Source: Bacteriovoracaceae bacterium UBA3083 (GTDB lineage: Bacteria > Bdellovibrionota > Bacteriovoracia > Bacteriovoracales > Bacteriovoracaceae). From it: a stretch of DNA of 64,000 nt. The stretch spans positions 372,001 to 436,000 of the forward strand of contig DFBJ01000009.1 of NCBI GenBank assembly GCA_002366565.1. Reading direction: 5' to 3'. Shown in pieces: positions 44,312-53,162 of the stretch. Under the pieces are notes generated by a model, which did no database searches, was not told the origin of the DNA, and saw nothing but the letters and a program-made list of their open reading frames with translations. Each line of letters opens with the position of its first letter. Positions within the stretch are counted from its first letter, which is position 1. A program made the position numbers and the translations under genes.

Positions 44312-45700
44312 ATGGATTATTTCAAAAAATTCCTATTATCTGTTTTTCTGATCTCAAGTCTTGCCCATGCAAGTATTGAACAGGCTCCACCATCCTTCAA
44401 TGTAGTAGGTAAAAGAGCTATATGGACAGATTTCACTCACGCTAAGTACGAGCTTAGTTTTGATATAAAAACACGAAAGGCTAAATCCGTAGCAATTATT
44501 GAATTAAATATTTTTGAGAAAGGATATCCAATATTTGATGTTGTTGGAACTCCAACAAAGGTTTTAGTAAATGGAGTCTCTTATTCTCAGCAAGAGATTG
44601 AGACCCCTGGTAAAGAGAGCAAGGTTCGAATTATCGACCATGAGTTTAAAGCAGGTCGTTATAAGATACAGATTGAGAGTGAAGTCTCTAACGGTGTAAA
44701 ATTTGATGCCAGCTCAGTTTCAGCAGGCTTCTTTATGAAAGATATGCGAGATAGAGAATTTCTTGAAATGTATATTCCAAGTAATTATGAATACGATCAA
44801 TATAAAATGGAAGTTTCTGTAAGAGTTACTGGTTCAAAGAAGAGTCATCGCTTATTCACAAATGGCTTTCTAGTTGAAAAATCTAAGAACTATTTTAAAT
44901 ACACTTATCCAGATTACTTCACTTCAACTTCTTTATATTTTCATTTAGCTCCAGAGAAAAAGTTTAAAGTTCTAGAGTCTGTATATGAAACAAGGTTAGC
45001 TAATGGAAAAGATTTTCCAGTCACAATTTATTCTAGAACGAAGAGACTAAATAGAAGAATTATAAAGGTTGTACGAAAAGTTTTAATTGAATTAGAAAGA
45101 GACTATGGGCCATGGCCACATCCACATTTAATCTTCTATGGGGATGGTAAGTGGAAAGGTGGAATGGAGTATGCTGGTGCAGCAACTGCTGGATGGTTTG
45201 CTATCGGTCATGAGTTACAACATGGTTATTTTGCTAGAGCAGTAATGCCTGCTAATGGAAATGCAGGGTGGATTGATGAAGCTGTTGCAAGCTGGAGAGA
45301 CTTTACAGTCCTTCATAAAATCTTTCCTTTTAGAAAAGATGAGATCAATTACACATCAATGAATCTTGGCAATCAAAGTGTCTTTAATAGAAAAACTGAT
45401 CATAGGTCTTATGTTAGTGGTCGGTCATTTATGTTTTATATTGATTCATTGTTAAAGAAAGTTCCGGGAAAAAGCCTTAAGAAATTTCTTAAAATATATT
45501 TTGAAAATAGAAAGTATACAACAATTCAATCTGAAGACTTTAGACTTGATCTTGAAAAGTACTATGGAAGAAGTTTGAAGAATTTATTTGATCAATATAT
45601 TTATGGACGAGATATTAAAAATAACTCTAAATTAGATGGGATTCATGAAAAACCGTTTCATGAACCTTTAAGTCATGAAGTACTTCAGGAGTTAATTTAA
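44312..45700 (+). CDS. Exported M1-type (gluzincin) metallopeptidase
   Basis: A 462-residue exported protease with signal peptide (MDYFKKFLLSVFLISSLAHA). The N-terminal half is the beta-rich M1 domain; the zinc motif HELQH is followed by 18 residues and Glu (IDEAVASW), and GGMEYAGA occupies the place of the GxMEN substrate loop. This predicts aminopeptidase-like activity, though the final Asn of GxMEN is replaced. I use the ATG at 44312; a GTG nine bases upstream is possible. TruA follows after six bases and may be co-transcribed. Confidence 0.85.
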   Translation: MDYFKKFLLSVFLISSLAHASIEQAPPSFNVVGKRAIWTDFTHAKYELSFDIKTRKAKSVAIIELNIFEKGYPIFDVVGTPTKVLVNGVSYSQQEIETPGKESKVRIIDHEFKAGRYKIQIESEVSNGVKFDASSVSAGFFMKDMRDREFLEMYIPSNYEYDQYKMEVSVRVTGSKKSHRLFTNGFLVEKSKNYFKYTYPDYFTSTSLYFHLAPEKKFKVLESVYETRLANGKDFPVTIYSRTKRLNRRIIKVVRKVLIELERDYGPWPHPHLIFYGDGKWKGGMEYAGAATAGWFAIGHELQHGYFARAVMPANGNAGWIDEAVASWRDFTVLHKIFPFRKDEINYTSMNLGNQSVFNRKTDHRSYVSGRSFMFYIDSLLKKVPGKSLKKFLKIYFENRKYTTIQSEDFRLDLEKYYGRSLKNLFDQYIYGRDIKNNSKLDGIHEKPFHEPLSHEVLQELI

Positions 45701-45706
45701 GGCCCT

Positions 45707-46480
45707 ATGGATATTAATAGTCAGTTCACATATAAAATAACACTTTCTTATAAAGGCACCCACTACTATGGGTGGCAGTATCAAGCTGAGCATGCTGAAA
45801 CGATTGAGAACGAAGTAAATAAAGTAGTTGCAAGTATCTCTAAGCATAGAGATTATAAAGTTACAGGGGCCAGTCGAACTGATGCAGGAGTTCATGCTAG
45901 TGGACAAGTTTTAAAGGTTGTTCTTCCAAGAGAGATAGCTCCTGACATCTTGACGATGGGGATGAATTCAAAATTACCTTCTGACATTAGGGTGATAAAG
46001 TGTGAATTTATTCATGCCGACTTCAATGCCAACGTAGACTCAAAATATAAAGAATATCACTACTACTTTACTATCGATGATAATGAAAATGCTGCTTTCT
46101 TTGACTCTATCTATGCTTATCCTGAGGAGCTTGATCTCCAAAAGATAGAAGAGGCCTGTCATGCTTTGATAGGTAAGCATAACTTTAAAAGTTTTTGTAT
46201 CCCTGGTTCTAGTCCGGGATCTCTTGTGAGAAATATTTTAAAATGTTCACTTGAAAAATCTAACTTCTTAACTTTTGATGTAGATATATATTATCTAAAA
46301 ATTCAAGGCGAAGGTTTCTTGAGGTATATGGTTAGATATCTTATGGGTGCCTTGTGGGATATAGGAGTAGGGAAGCTTTCCTTAGAGGACTTTAAACACT
46401 CATTAGAAAATGGAGAGTTATGTGGTATTCGAACTAAAGCTCCAGCAAGAGGTCTTCACTTAATAAATATTGAGTACTAA
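45707..46480 (+). CDS. truA: tRNA pseudouridine(38-40) synthase
   Basis: A 257-residue pseudouridine synthase of the TruA family, which modifies uridines in the tRNA anticodon arm. The catalytic Asp59 is in GASRTDAGVHASGQV; YHYYF and GEGFLRYMVRYLMGAL are the other family motifs. An AAGG site lies just before the ATG, six bases after the metallopeptidase stop. Confidence 0.94.
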   Translation: MDINSQFTYKITLSYKGTHYYGWQYQAEHAETIENEVNKVVASISKHRDYKVTGASRTDAGVHASGQVLKVVLPREIAPDILTMGMNSKLPSDIRVIKCEFIHADFNANVDSKYKEYHYYFTIDDNENAAFFDSIYAYPEELDLQKIEEACHALIGKHNFKSFCIPGSSPGSLVRNILKCSLEKSNFLTFDVDIYYLKIQGEGFLRYMVRYLMGALWDIGVGKLSLEDFKHSLENGELCGIRTKAPARGLHLINIEY

Positions 46481-46568
46481 TATCAATAATCTAAATAAAA
46501 AAATAATCAAACCTTAAATTAATGTAGAATATGTATAGTTAACTAACTTTATACAGCTGTAGGGATGT

Positions 46569-46904
46569 ATGGCAGAAGTAAATGATAAATTATTTATTCA
46601 TATAGATGACGACCCATTAATTCGATATACATGGGAGCAGCAAGCAATAAGTCATGATATTAATATAAGATCTTTCTCTAACTTTGAAAATGCACGACAA
46701 GAGATCGTGGACCTACCTCTCGAAGCTTACTTCTTTATTGATCAAGACTTAGGAGAGGGGCATAAGAAAGGTGATCAATCCTTGTTAGAATTATATGAGT
46801 TAGGTTATCGAAATCTATTCCTAACAACTGGCCATAGTAAGGAAGACTTTGAGTCGTCAAAGTTTAAAGTCTTAGGAAAAGATTTTCCAAAGATTCACTT
46901 ATAA
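46569..46904 (+). CDS. Stand-alone receiver-like domain
   Basis: A 111-residue protein with the receiver (CheY-like) pattern: acidic pair Asp13-Asp14 (HIDDDP), phosphoacceptor Asp58 in FFIDQDLG, Thr86/87 (LTTGH) and Lys104 (LGKDFP). It has no output domain, and helix 5 is short, so it is an atypical single-domain response regulator. Its kinase is unknown. AGGGA precedes the ATG. Confidence 0.75.
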   Translation: MAEVNDKLFIHIDDDPLIRYTWEQQAISHDINIRSFSNFENARQEIVDLPLEAYFFIDQDLGEGHKKGDQSLLELYELGYRNLFLTTGHSKEDFESSKFKVLGKDFPKIHL

Positions 46905-47051
46905 ATCTATGTCTAACTTCTCTTGATATTTGTTTTGTTCAAGATTAAGGTTTCTTTAGGTTAGACTTTAGTTATGAGTCCTTGGTTCAGCCTTTTAGAT
47001 TTGATATAATTATTTATTGAAAATTTAATCTTATATTAAAGGTGAAGTTAT

Positions 47052-47780
47052 ATGAAAAAGACTGCAATTGTCACAGGATCATCAAAAGGTATTGGAAGAG
47101 CAATCGCTATTCGATTAGGAAAAGATGGACATAATATTGTCGTAAACTATTCTTCAAATAAAGACACGGCTTTAGAAGTAGTAAAAGAAATTGAAGACTC
47201 TGGTGGAAGCGCTATTGCTATAAAAGCAGATGTAAGTAAGATGTCTGAAGTAAGCGCTTTATTTGATGCTGGAGAGAGTGAATATGGCAGTATTGATATC
47301 TTAGTTAATAATGCTGGAATAATGTCTCTTCATACTATTGAAGAGTTCACAGAAGAAACTTTTGATAGAATTCTCGATGTAAATTTAAAAGGTACGTTCA
47401 ATTCACTTCAGTGTGCAGCAACAAGACTAAATAATGGTGGCTCTATCATTAACCTTACAAGTAGTGCAATAGCGCTAGGTATTCCAGGTTATGCTGTTTA
47501 TAATGCATCAAAGGCAGCAGTTGAATCCATGTCATATACTTTCTCGAGAGAATTACGTGGCAAAAATATAAATGTTAACTGTGTCGCTCCTGGTCCAACT
47601 GCAACTGATTTATTTTTAACTGGAAAAAGTGAAGAGCAGGTTGAAAACTTTAAAAAAATGTCTCCTTTAGAAAGACTAGGTCAGCCTGAAGATATTGCAG
47701 GAGTTGTTAGTTTCTTTGCAAGTACAGACAGCTCATGGGTGAATGGACAAGTAGTTCGAGCAAATGGTGGAATAGTTTAA
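47052..47780 (+). CDS. FabG-like short-chain dehydrogenase
   Basis: A 242-residue classical SDR with TGSSKGIGRAIA, NNAGIMS, Ser in LTSSAIALG and YNASKAAVE. The length and the ENFKKMSPLERLGQPEDIAGVVSFFAS tail match 3-oxoacyl-ACP reductase and glucose dehydrogenase relatives; substrate not known. Good AGGTGA site; single gene ended by a strong terminator. Confidence 0.9.
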   Translation: MKKTAIVTGSSKGIGRAIAIRLGKDGHNIVVNYSSNKDTALEVVKEIEDSGGSAIAIKADVSKMSEVSALFDAGESEYGSIDILVNNAGIMSLHTIEEFTEETFDRILDVNLKGTFNSLQCAATRLNNGGSIINLTSSAIALGIPGYAVYNASKAAVESMSYTFSRELRGKNINVNCVAPGPTATDLFLTGKSEEQVENFKKMSPLERLGQPEDIAGVVSFFASTDSSWVNGQVVRANGGIV

Positions 47781-47796
47781 ATTCATAAATTTATAG

Positions 47797-47830
47797 GGCA
47801 TCTTCTTCTCGTAGTAGGTGCCTTTTTTTT
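47797..47830 (+). terminator. Intrinsic terminator with T8
   Basis: GGCATCTTCT-type arm pairs with AGTAGGTGCC (wobble included) and is followed directly by eight T (47823-47830). Confidence 0.85.
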
Positions 47831-47859
47831 GAGAAATACATCTATGATATAATTTCTCT

Positions 47860-48564
47860 ATGATTCTAAACAATTTAATTACTCTGACTTTTATTACACT
47901 ATTTTCTTCGCATACTTTTTCTCATAGCGGAGGAACGATTAAAAAAGGCAACTTAAAGGGCTGTCATAATAATCATAAACCACAAAGCTTTCACTGCCAT
48001 TCAAAAGCAAATAATCTTTTAAAAGATAAAAATTTTTCTTCTATAGATGAAGCTAGACTCTATATTGGAGGAAGTGAGGATTATTCAGCGAACTCAAAGT
48101 CTGACTATAATAGAAAAGAGTTTAAGCATTGGATTGATGAAGATGGGAATTGCTTAAATACTAGAGCAGAAGTTCTTAAGACTAGATCTTTAAAAGAAGT
48201 ATCAATTTCAAATTGTAGAGTTACTTCAGGTCTTTGGCTGGATTACTATTACGATGAGGCCTTAGTGAGTGCTTCATCTATTGATATTGATCACATTGTT
48301 CCTCTTAAAGAAGCCTGGATTAGTGGGGCAAATGACTGGAGCTCAGAAAGAAGGTCTCAATTTGCTAATGACACTGAAAATCTAGTGATTACTAACCTTA
48401 AATACAATAGACAGAAAGGGGCGAAGACTCCACTCGAGTGGCTTCCTGTAGATAAAGCGTATGCATGTAAGTATATAAAGGAATGGTTAAATATTAAGAA
48501 GAAGTACAACTTAAGTATCTCTTCTGCCTTGATTGAGCAGTATGAAAGGATGAATTGCCTTTAG
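47860..48564 (+). CDS. Exported HNH endonuclease (DUF1524/GmrSD C-terminal-like)
   Basis: A 234-residue exported nuclease with signal peptide (LITLTFITLFSSHTFS). A His-rich N-terminal piece (GCHNNHKPQSFHCHSK) precedes the HNH core: IDIDHIVPLKEAWISGANDW, then RSQFANDTENLVITNLKYNRQKGAKTPLEW. This is the secreted relative of the GmrSD C-domain. DNA degradation outside the cytoplasm is expected. Second secreted nuclease in the window. Confidence 0.88.
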   Translation: MILNNLITLTFITLFSSHTFSHSGGTIKKGNLKGCHNNHKPQSFHCHSKANNLLKDKNFSSIDEARLYIGGSEDYSANSKSDYNRKEFKHWIDEDGNCLNTRAEVLKTRSLKEVSISNCRVTSGLWLDYYYDEALVSASSIDIDHIVPLKEAWISGANDWSSERRSQFANDTENLVITNLKYNRQKGAKTPLEWLPVDKAYACKYIKEWLNIKKKYNLSISSALIEQYERMNCL

Positions 48565-48659
48565 AATACTTTACTTCGATAGTCTGAAGGGCTATGTTTG
48601 ACTGTCTTATAAATATAGTTCATGAGTAGCAACCATGGTCTCAATACTTGGAAGCTAAA

Positions 48660-49721
48660 ATGAAACTAGCTGAAATTCACTTTCTAGATCTTCTAAAAAA
48701 AGAAGAGTTAAAAACCTGTAAAACTCATTTTTCTCCAATTCAATTAGCACATCTCTATGTTTGTTCTGCACTTCTTGTTGAAGTTATGGGGTTTGTGAAA
48801 GAACAATTATGGTTACAAGATAAAGAAGATGATGAACTCTCTAAGATTACGACCTATGAAGACTTTATTGCACCATTCTTTGGAGAAGAGTTAAAAGAAA
48901 TTTTATTCCTTAAAGATTTCCTTATTGAGAGCGGTTCTAACAGTATCGGAAAAGTATTAAAAGATGCTAAGAAAATAGAAAAAAATATTTTGAAAATAAT
49001 CAATAATAGTCCTAAAGAAGATATTAAAACTTTTGTTATTCAATCACTTAAAGAGATGCAAGTACATTTTCTTAGCGAAGAAAAATATAAAGAAGCTAGT
49101 GATCAATCACTGGGGTATCAAGGTCTTAGACTCTATAGAACATTTGATAGTTTAGATAATATTTTCAAATTAAATTACAATTTAGATCTCAGTATGGGTG
49201 TGGATCACAATACTAAAGAGAGACTCTACCAAAGGTCTGGAGTAGGTGTTCAATCTGGATACTCTACAATTCTTTTAGCTCTTGATCGAATGAGTCCAAA
49301 AGAGGGTAGTACTATAGTAGATCTTGGTTCTGGCTATGGAAGAGTTGGGCTTGTTTGCTCTCTTGTTAGACCAGATATCAAATTCATTGGTTATGAGTAT
49401 GTTCCACATAGAGTAGAGATTTCAAATGTAGCTTGTAAGGCCCTGGGGTTAAGTGAAAATTTAGATTTTAAAGTGCAAGACTTATCTTTAGAATCTTTCA
49501 AAATTCCAGATGCAGAGTACTACTATCTCTATGATCCATTTTCTGAAGAGACCTATAAGTATATTCTAGATCAGATAGTTAATGTTAGTAAGAGAAAGAA
49601 AGTAACAATTGTGACAAAGGGAAATGCTAGAGGGTGGTTAGCTAAGATCGCAGAAAAACATTCTTGGCCTGAAGCAACTTATATTGATGAAAGTAACCTT
49701 TGTATTTTTGAATCAAAATAA
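48660..49721 (+). CDS. SAM-dependent methyltransferase with helical N-terminal domain
   Basis: A 353-residue protein. The C-terminal half is a Rossmann methyltransferase: TIVDLGSGYGRVGLVCSLV, then FIGYEYVPHRVEISN with the ribose-binding acid, and YYYLYDPFSEETY at the catalytic end, resembling DOT1-like enzymes. The N-terminal 190 residues are helical and unrecognised. The ATG at 48660 follows GGAAG and is preferred to a TTG 12 bases upstream. Substrate unknown. Confidence 0.8.
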   Translation: MKLAEIHFLDLLKKEELKTCKTHFSPIQLAHLYVCSALLVEVMGFVKEQLWLQDKEDDELSKITTYEDFIAPFFGEELKEILFLKDFLIESGSNSIGKVLKDAKKIEKNILKIINNSPKEDIKTFVIQSLKEMQVHFLSEEKYKEASDQSLGYQGLRLYRTFDSLDNIFKLNYNLDLSMGVDHNTKERLYQRSGVGVQSGYSTILLALDRMSPKEGSTIVDLGSGYGRVGLVCSLVRPDIKFIGYEYVPHRVEISNVACKALGLSENLDFKVQDLSLESFKIPDAEYYYLYDPFSEETYKYILDQIVNVSKRKKVTIVTKGNARGWLAKIAEKHSWPEATYIDESNLCIFESK

Positions 49722-49730
49722 TAAAAATGT

Positions 49731-49768
49731 CTCTTACTATTCATAATAATTTATAAATAGTAAGAGAG
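49731..49768. terminator. Bidirectional AT-rich hairpin
   Basis: TCTCTTACTATT (49731-49742) pairs perfectly with AATAGTAAGAGA (49757-49768), between convergent genes. Confidence 0.75.
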
Positions 49769-49776
49769 TTTAATAC

Positions 49777-50196
49777 TTATTTCTTAGCAATTAGCTTTTT
49801 GAATTGAGTAAGGTTCAAGATAGAGAATAATATTATTACTGCTGCAATAATTACTAGTGGCCATTTCGGCACTTCTCTTAAAGCAAATTCCGAAATTAGT
49901 GCTCCAACCATTACACCAATACCTACTATGTTTGATAGAATAATGAATGGAACTCCCTTAATTGAAGCTTGTACTTTCTTAGAGATCATTAGGTAGAAGT
50001 TTGTGAAGTAACCAAGACAGATTGAAGTTATAATTACTCCTGTGAATAGTCTAAAAAATGTAGGATCTATCCCTAGAGGTTTTGCCATCTCTACAAATGC
50101 TTTTACAGATATTGGCCAAGCAAATAGTTTTGATAGAGAGAATCTTACAAGTAAGAGTCCGTTTATAAAGTTTGTTACTAGTAGTAGCTTATTCAT
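49777..50196 (-). CDS. DoxX-like membrane protein, last gene of the redox operon
   Basis: A 139-residue four-helix membrane protein (LLVRFSLSKLFAWPISVKAF at the N-terminus, Arg and Lys in the first helix as in DoxX-type proteins). AAGGA precedes the ATG; its start is eight bases inside the upstream DoxX gene. It closes a minus-strand operon of TetR, CcdA, thioredoxin-peroxiredoxin and two DoxX-like genes. Confidence 0.72.
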   Translation of the reverse strand: MNKLLLVTNFINGLLLVRFSLSKLFAWPISVKAFVEMAKPLGIDPTFFRLFTGVIITSICLGYFTNFYLMISKKVQASIKGVPFIILSNIVGIGVMVGALISEFALREVPKWPLVIIAAVIILFSILNLTQFKKLIAKK

Positions 50197-50611
50197 TACT
50201 GTTTCCTTTTTTGTTAAGTAAATGATCTATAGAGATCTTGTTAAACTCTATGTAATTCCCTATGAAGAAGAGATAGAGTACGTATGCCATTTGTAATCCT
50301 GCTAATTCCCATTTTTGTAAAAGACAAACTCCTGAAATGAGTAACATCATATTCAAATTGAGAACTAAAATTGATATCTTTGTTTTAAATCCAATTAAGA
50401 GAAGTATTCCAAAAACAAACTCCACTGGAGATATAAAATTAGCACCAATATTAATTAGAATATTCGGTAGGAAGGTTGGAGCAAACATTTTCTCCATTTT
50501 AGAAATAAATGCATCATAATCACCAAAGAGTCTAACTCCTCCATGAATAGTCATATTTATTCCCATTACTGCTCTAAGAAAAAAATAATTTAGATCTTTA
50601 TAGTTTTGCAT
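50189..50611 (-). CDS. DoxX-family membrane protein
   Basis: A 140-residue four-helix protein with FFLRAVMGINMTIHGGVRLFGDY in helix 1 and FISPVEFVFGILLLIGF in helix 2, both typical of DoxX. Fifteen bases after the thioredoxin-peroxiredoxin gene and overlapping the next DoxX-like gene by eight. In other bacteria DoxX links to thiol oxidation; in this operon it probably works with CcdA and the fusion protein in envelope redox. Confidence 0.8.
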   Translation of the reverse strand: MQNYKDLNYFFLRAVMGINMTIHGGVRLFGDYDAFISKMEKMFAPTFLPNILINIGANFISPVEFVFGILLLIGFKTKISILVLNLNMMLLISGVCLLQKWELAGLQMAYVLYLFFIGNYIEFNKISIDHLLNKKGNSNE

Positions 50612-50626
50612 CCTAAAACCCTTCTG

Positions 50627-51622
50627 TTATTTAAGTCCATTCAAAATATCGATAATTTCACTTGGTTCAGCTCTTTGTACGTAATCTACGTTTAAAAAAG
50701 AGTACACAATTTTCCCGTCTTTATTAATTATATATGTTGCAGGAATTGGGATCTCCCAGCTATCATTTCCTTGATTTTTCGCAAGGTCTAAACCAAATTT
50801 TAAATATACTTCTTTAAGATCTTTACCAACTTTAAATACTAGACCATATTTTCTAGCTTCTTTATTTAAGTTATCTGAAAGAATTTCAAATTTTAGCTCG
50901 TGCTTTTTAACTGTTGTTGTTGCTGAGTCCATAGATTCTGGAGAAACTGCAATTAACTGACCACCAGCTTTTTCAAATTTATCTAAGTTTTCTTGATAAG
51001 CTTTTAGCTGCATATTACAATATGGACACCATCCGCCTCTATAGAAGGTTAGAACAATTGGTCCATTTTTAAGTTTATCTGATAGCTTAATCTTCTTTCC
51101 ATGAACGTTTGGAAGTTCAAAGTCTATATAGTCATCACCTTTCTTCTTTGCTTTATCAATTATTCCTGATTCTCTAAGCTTCTCTTCTGCTTGTTTCATT
51201 GTCATTTTTATTGCTTTAGGAGCTTTTGATGCTCCTCTTCTATTATCAAGTTCTTCTTGTAGAGAATCTGGAAAGCTGCTTTTTGTAAATGATATAATTT
51301 TGTCTTCTTTAGTTATTCCAAATACTCTTTTTACTTCTTTCCCATTTTTAAAAGCAATTAGCATTGATTGTTGAAATACTTTAAATTCTTTTAAAAACTT
51401 CTTATCATTATCAAAATCAACTTCTAAGACTTTGAAGTTTTTATCTTTCATTGCATCTAGTACTTTCTTTTGTACTTTACATGATGGACACCATGTTGCG
51501 TGTACATGAACGAGTACACTTTTGTTTTCTTTAATAAACTTATGTACTTCTGCTGTATTGTCTTCCTTGGCCTGCAAGTTAAAACTAAACGCTAGCAATA
51601 CCGATAGTATTAATTGTCTCAT
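50627..51622 (-). CDS. Exported thioredoxin-peroxiredoxin fusion protein
   Basis: A 331-residue periplasmic protein with signal peptide. Residues 22-115 form a thioredoxin domain with WCPSC (Cys45, Cys48); the usual cis-Pro position reads QSM, a Ser replacing Pro. Residues of about 165-330 form an AhpC/TSA-like peroxiredoxin with WCPYC (Cys199, Cys202). The thioredoxin half probably receives electrons across the membrane from CcdA and passes them to the peroxidase half. AAGGGG precedes the ATG. Confidence 0.88.
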   Translation of the reverse strand: MRQLILSVLLAFSFNLQAKEDNTAEVHKFIKENKSVLVHVHATWCPSCKVQKKVLDAMKDKNFKVLEVDFDNDKKFLKEFKVFQQSMLIAFKNGKEVKRVFGITKEDKIISFTKSSFPDSLQEELDNRRGASKAPKAIKMTMKQAEEKLRESGIIDKAKKKGDDYIDFELPNVHGKKIKLSDKLKNGPIVLTFYRGGWCPYCNMQLKAYQENLDKFEKAGGQLIAVSPESMDSATTTVKKHELKFEILSDNLNKEARKYGLVFKVGKDLKEVYLKFGLDLAKNQGNDSWEIPIPATYIINKDGKIVYSFLNVDYVQRAEPSEIIDILNGLK

Positions 51623-51637
51623 TTATAAACCCCTTAT

Positions 51638-52366
51638 TTATATTGTTAGAGAAATATTTGTTAATGCTTCAGGTAAAATATTAAGAAGTGCTGTCTCTAA
51701 GCTCTTATCTAAACCTGTTAAGATAAGGATAGACATCACACCACAAAATACTCCTAGTCCCATTTTTGTATATTTAGAATTATCTAAACTTTTCTTTTGA
51801 ATTTTCATAACTAGAGACTTTGCTCCATAAGAGAAGAATAGAATTGGAAGAATTGATCCAATTGAAAATATTGCCAAGAGTGCAATAGAGGATTTTGTTT
51901 CAGGATTATTAATAATAATTCCAATAATTATCGCTAGGGTAGGTCCGCTACATGGAGCCCAGATAGGTCCTAAGAATAATCCATTAATAAACTCCATATA
52001 GACTGGCTGACTCTCTGAATCCTTACTATTTGTAAATGTTTGAATTTTATTATTTATAGGTGAGAGTGCTAAGGATAGTTTGTCGATTAGAACGGGAAAG
52101 ATAAAAAGGAGTGATGCTATTAGTAGAAACACACCTGAAAGTATTTTCAAGTTATCTGGAGTGAGTCCTAATAACTGTCCTGAGGTAGCAATTATAAATG
52201 TAGATATTGAAAAGCTAAGTGCTACACCTAAAGCAAGTAGTACTGGCCCCCATTTTGATTTTTGGAAAGAAGATCTAACCACAAAAGGTACCATGGGAAG
52301 AATACATGGTGAGAATATTGTTAAGATTCCTGCAAAAAATGAACTCAATATTAAACTTATAGACAT
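51638..52366 (-). CDS. CcdA/DsbD-type transmembrane thiol electron transporter
   Basis: A 242-residue six-helix membrane protein with the two conserved Cys in FSPCILPMVP (helix 1) and WAPCSGPTLA (helix 4). It carries reducing equivalents from cytosolic thioredoxin to the periplasm. First structural gene after the TetR repressor; a TTGACC..GGTCAA palindrome lies in front of it, and the fusion protein, its likely partner, follows 15 bases later. Confidence 0.9.
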   Translation of the reverse strand: MSISLILSSFFAGILTIFSPCILPMVPFVVRSSFQKSKWGPVLLALGVALSFSISTFIIATSGQLLGLTPDNLKILSGVFLLIASLLFIFPVLIDKLSLALSPINNKIQTFTNSKDSESQPVYMEFINGLFLGPIWAPCSGPTLAIIIGIIINNPETKSSIALLAIFSIGSILPILFFSYGAKSLVMKIQKKSLDNSKYTKMGLGVFCGVMSILILTGLDKSLETALLNILPEALTNISLTI

Positions 52367-52390
52367 TATATTCCCTTTGAAATCTTATTT

Positions 52391-52406
52391 TTGACCGTAT
52401 GGTCAA
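52391..52406. promoter_or_regulatory. Perfect 16-base palindrome, TetR operator in front of ccdA
   Basis: TTGACC-GTAT-GGTCAA is fully symmetric, lies between the tetR stop and the ccdA ribosome binding site, and shares TTGAC..GTCAA arms with the dyad at the tetR promoter (53010-53025). Confidence 0.75.
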
Positions 52407-52423
52407 TTATTCACCAAATTTTT

Positions 52424-52990
52424 TTAAATCATTATATTTAAATCTCTTAATGCATTATTTGCTATTTGCTTAAGAAATTTCTTATCTTTTTTAAATTTAG
52501 ATATTTCTCTAATAGAGAAGGCTGCAGTTATAAGACTTGTTTGGTACTTTTGTGGGTCTTCATCCGAATCTTGAACTAGGGCCTTTGCAACTCTTTCAAA
52601 GTTTAGTTCAACTGTTTTGAATAACGCTTTGGTTTTTTTGGCAGGTGCTGTATCTGAATCAGCAAATTCAAGACAAGAGTTCATAATCAAGCACCCATTG
52701 ATATTCTCTTTTTTTACACCTTCATCAACAAGTCTTTTGAAGAAGTTCTTAACGTACTCTTTTGGGTCACCATCGACATAGAATAGAGTCTTAGAATTAC
52801 TTCCATACTTTTCGAGGCATAGGAGGAAGAGGTTTTCTTTGGATTTAAATGTATTGTAAAGACTTCCTTTTAGAAGGCCGGTCACTTCAGTAAGGTCCTT
52901 AAGGGTTGTACCCTCATATCCTTTAGTCCAAAAAGTATTCATGGCCTTTTCAATAATGTCGTCTTTATCAAACTCTACTGTTCTACTCAT
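52424..52990 (-). CDS. TetR-family repressor of the redox operon
   Basis: A 188-residue TetR regulator with helix-turn-helix TLKDLTEVTGLLKGSLYNTFKSKENLF. Cys100 and Cys106 (NGCLIMNSCLEF) lie where NemR-like regulators carry sensing Cys. The promoter is TTGACC, 17 bases, TAAAAT, then only six bases before the ATG, so the mRNA is probably leaderless; no ribosome binding site is visible. The -35 hexamer is part of a TTGAC..GTCAA dyad, implying autorepression. It belongs with the ccdA-DoxX genes downstream. Confidence 0.88.
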   Translation of the reverse strand: MSRTVEFDKDDIIEKAMNTFWTKGYEGTTLKDLTEVTGLLKGSLYNTFKSKENLFLLCLEKYGSNSKTLFYVDGDPKEYVKNFFKRLVDEGVKKENINGCLIMNSCLEFADSDTAPAKKTKALFKTVELNFERVAKALVQDSDEDPQKYQTSLITAAFSIREISKFKKDKKFLKQIANNALRDLNIMI

Positions 52991-52996
52991 GATGTT

Positions 52997-53025
52997 ATTT
53001 TATTTTTATTTGACTCTGTGGTCAA
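52997..53025 (-). promoter_or_regulatory. tetR promoter with overlapping operator
   Basis: Minus strand: TTGACC (53025-53020), 17-base spacer, TAAAAT (53002-52997). The dyad TTGAC-TCTGTG-GTCAA at 53010-53025 includes the -35 box. Confidence 0.75.
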
Positions 53026-53162
53026 GAAAGAAGCATTTTCTGTCTAACTTATTTATAAACACCTAGATTTCTTAGGTGGGTCAAGTTTAGTCCCTTGAGT
53101 TACTTTAAGTAGATAGCCCCATTTTTGTGGATAATTCTTATAATATTGTTGTAATTGAATTC

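Noticed and set aside
53060..53078. Hairpin CACCTAG..TTAGGTG between tetR and merR
   Set aside because: Short, imperfect and without a T-run on either strand; no gene ends nearby.
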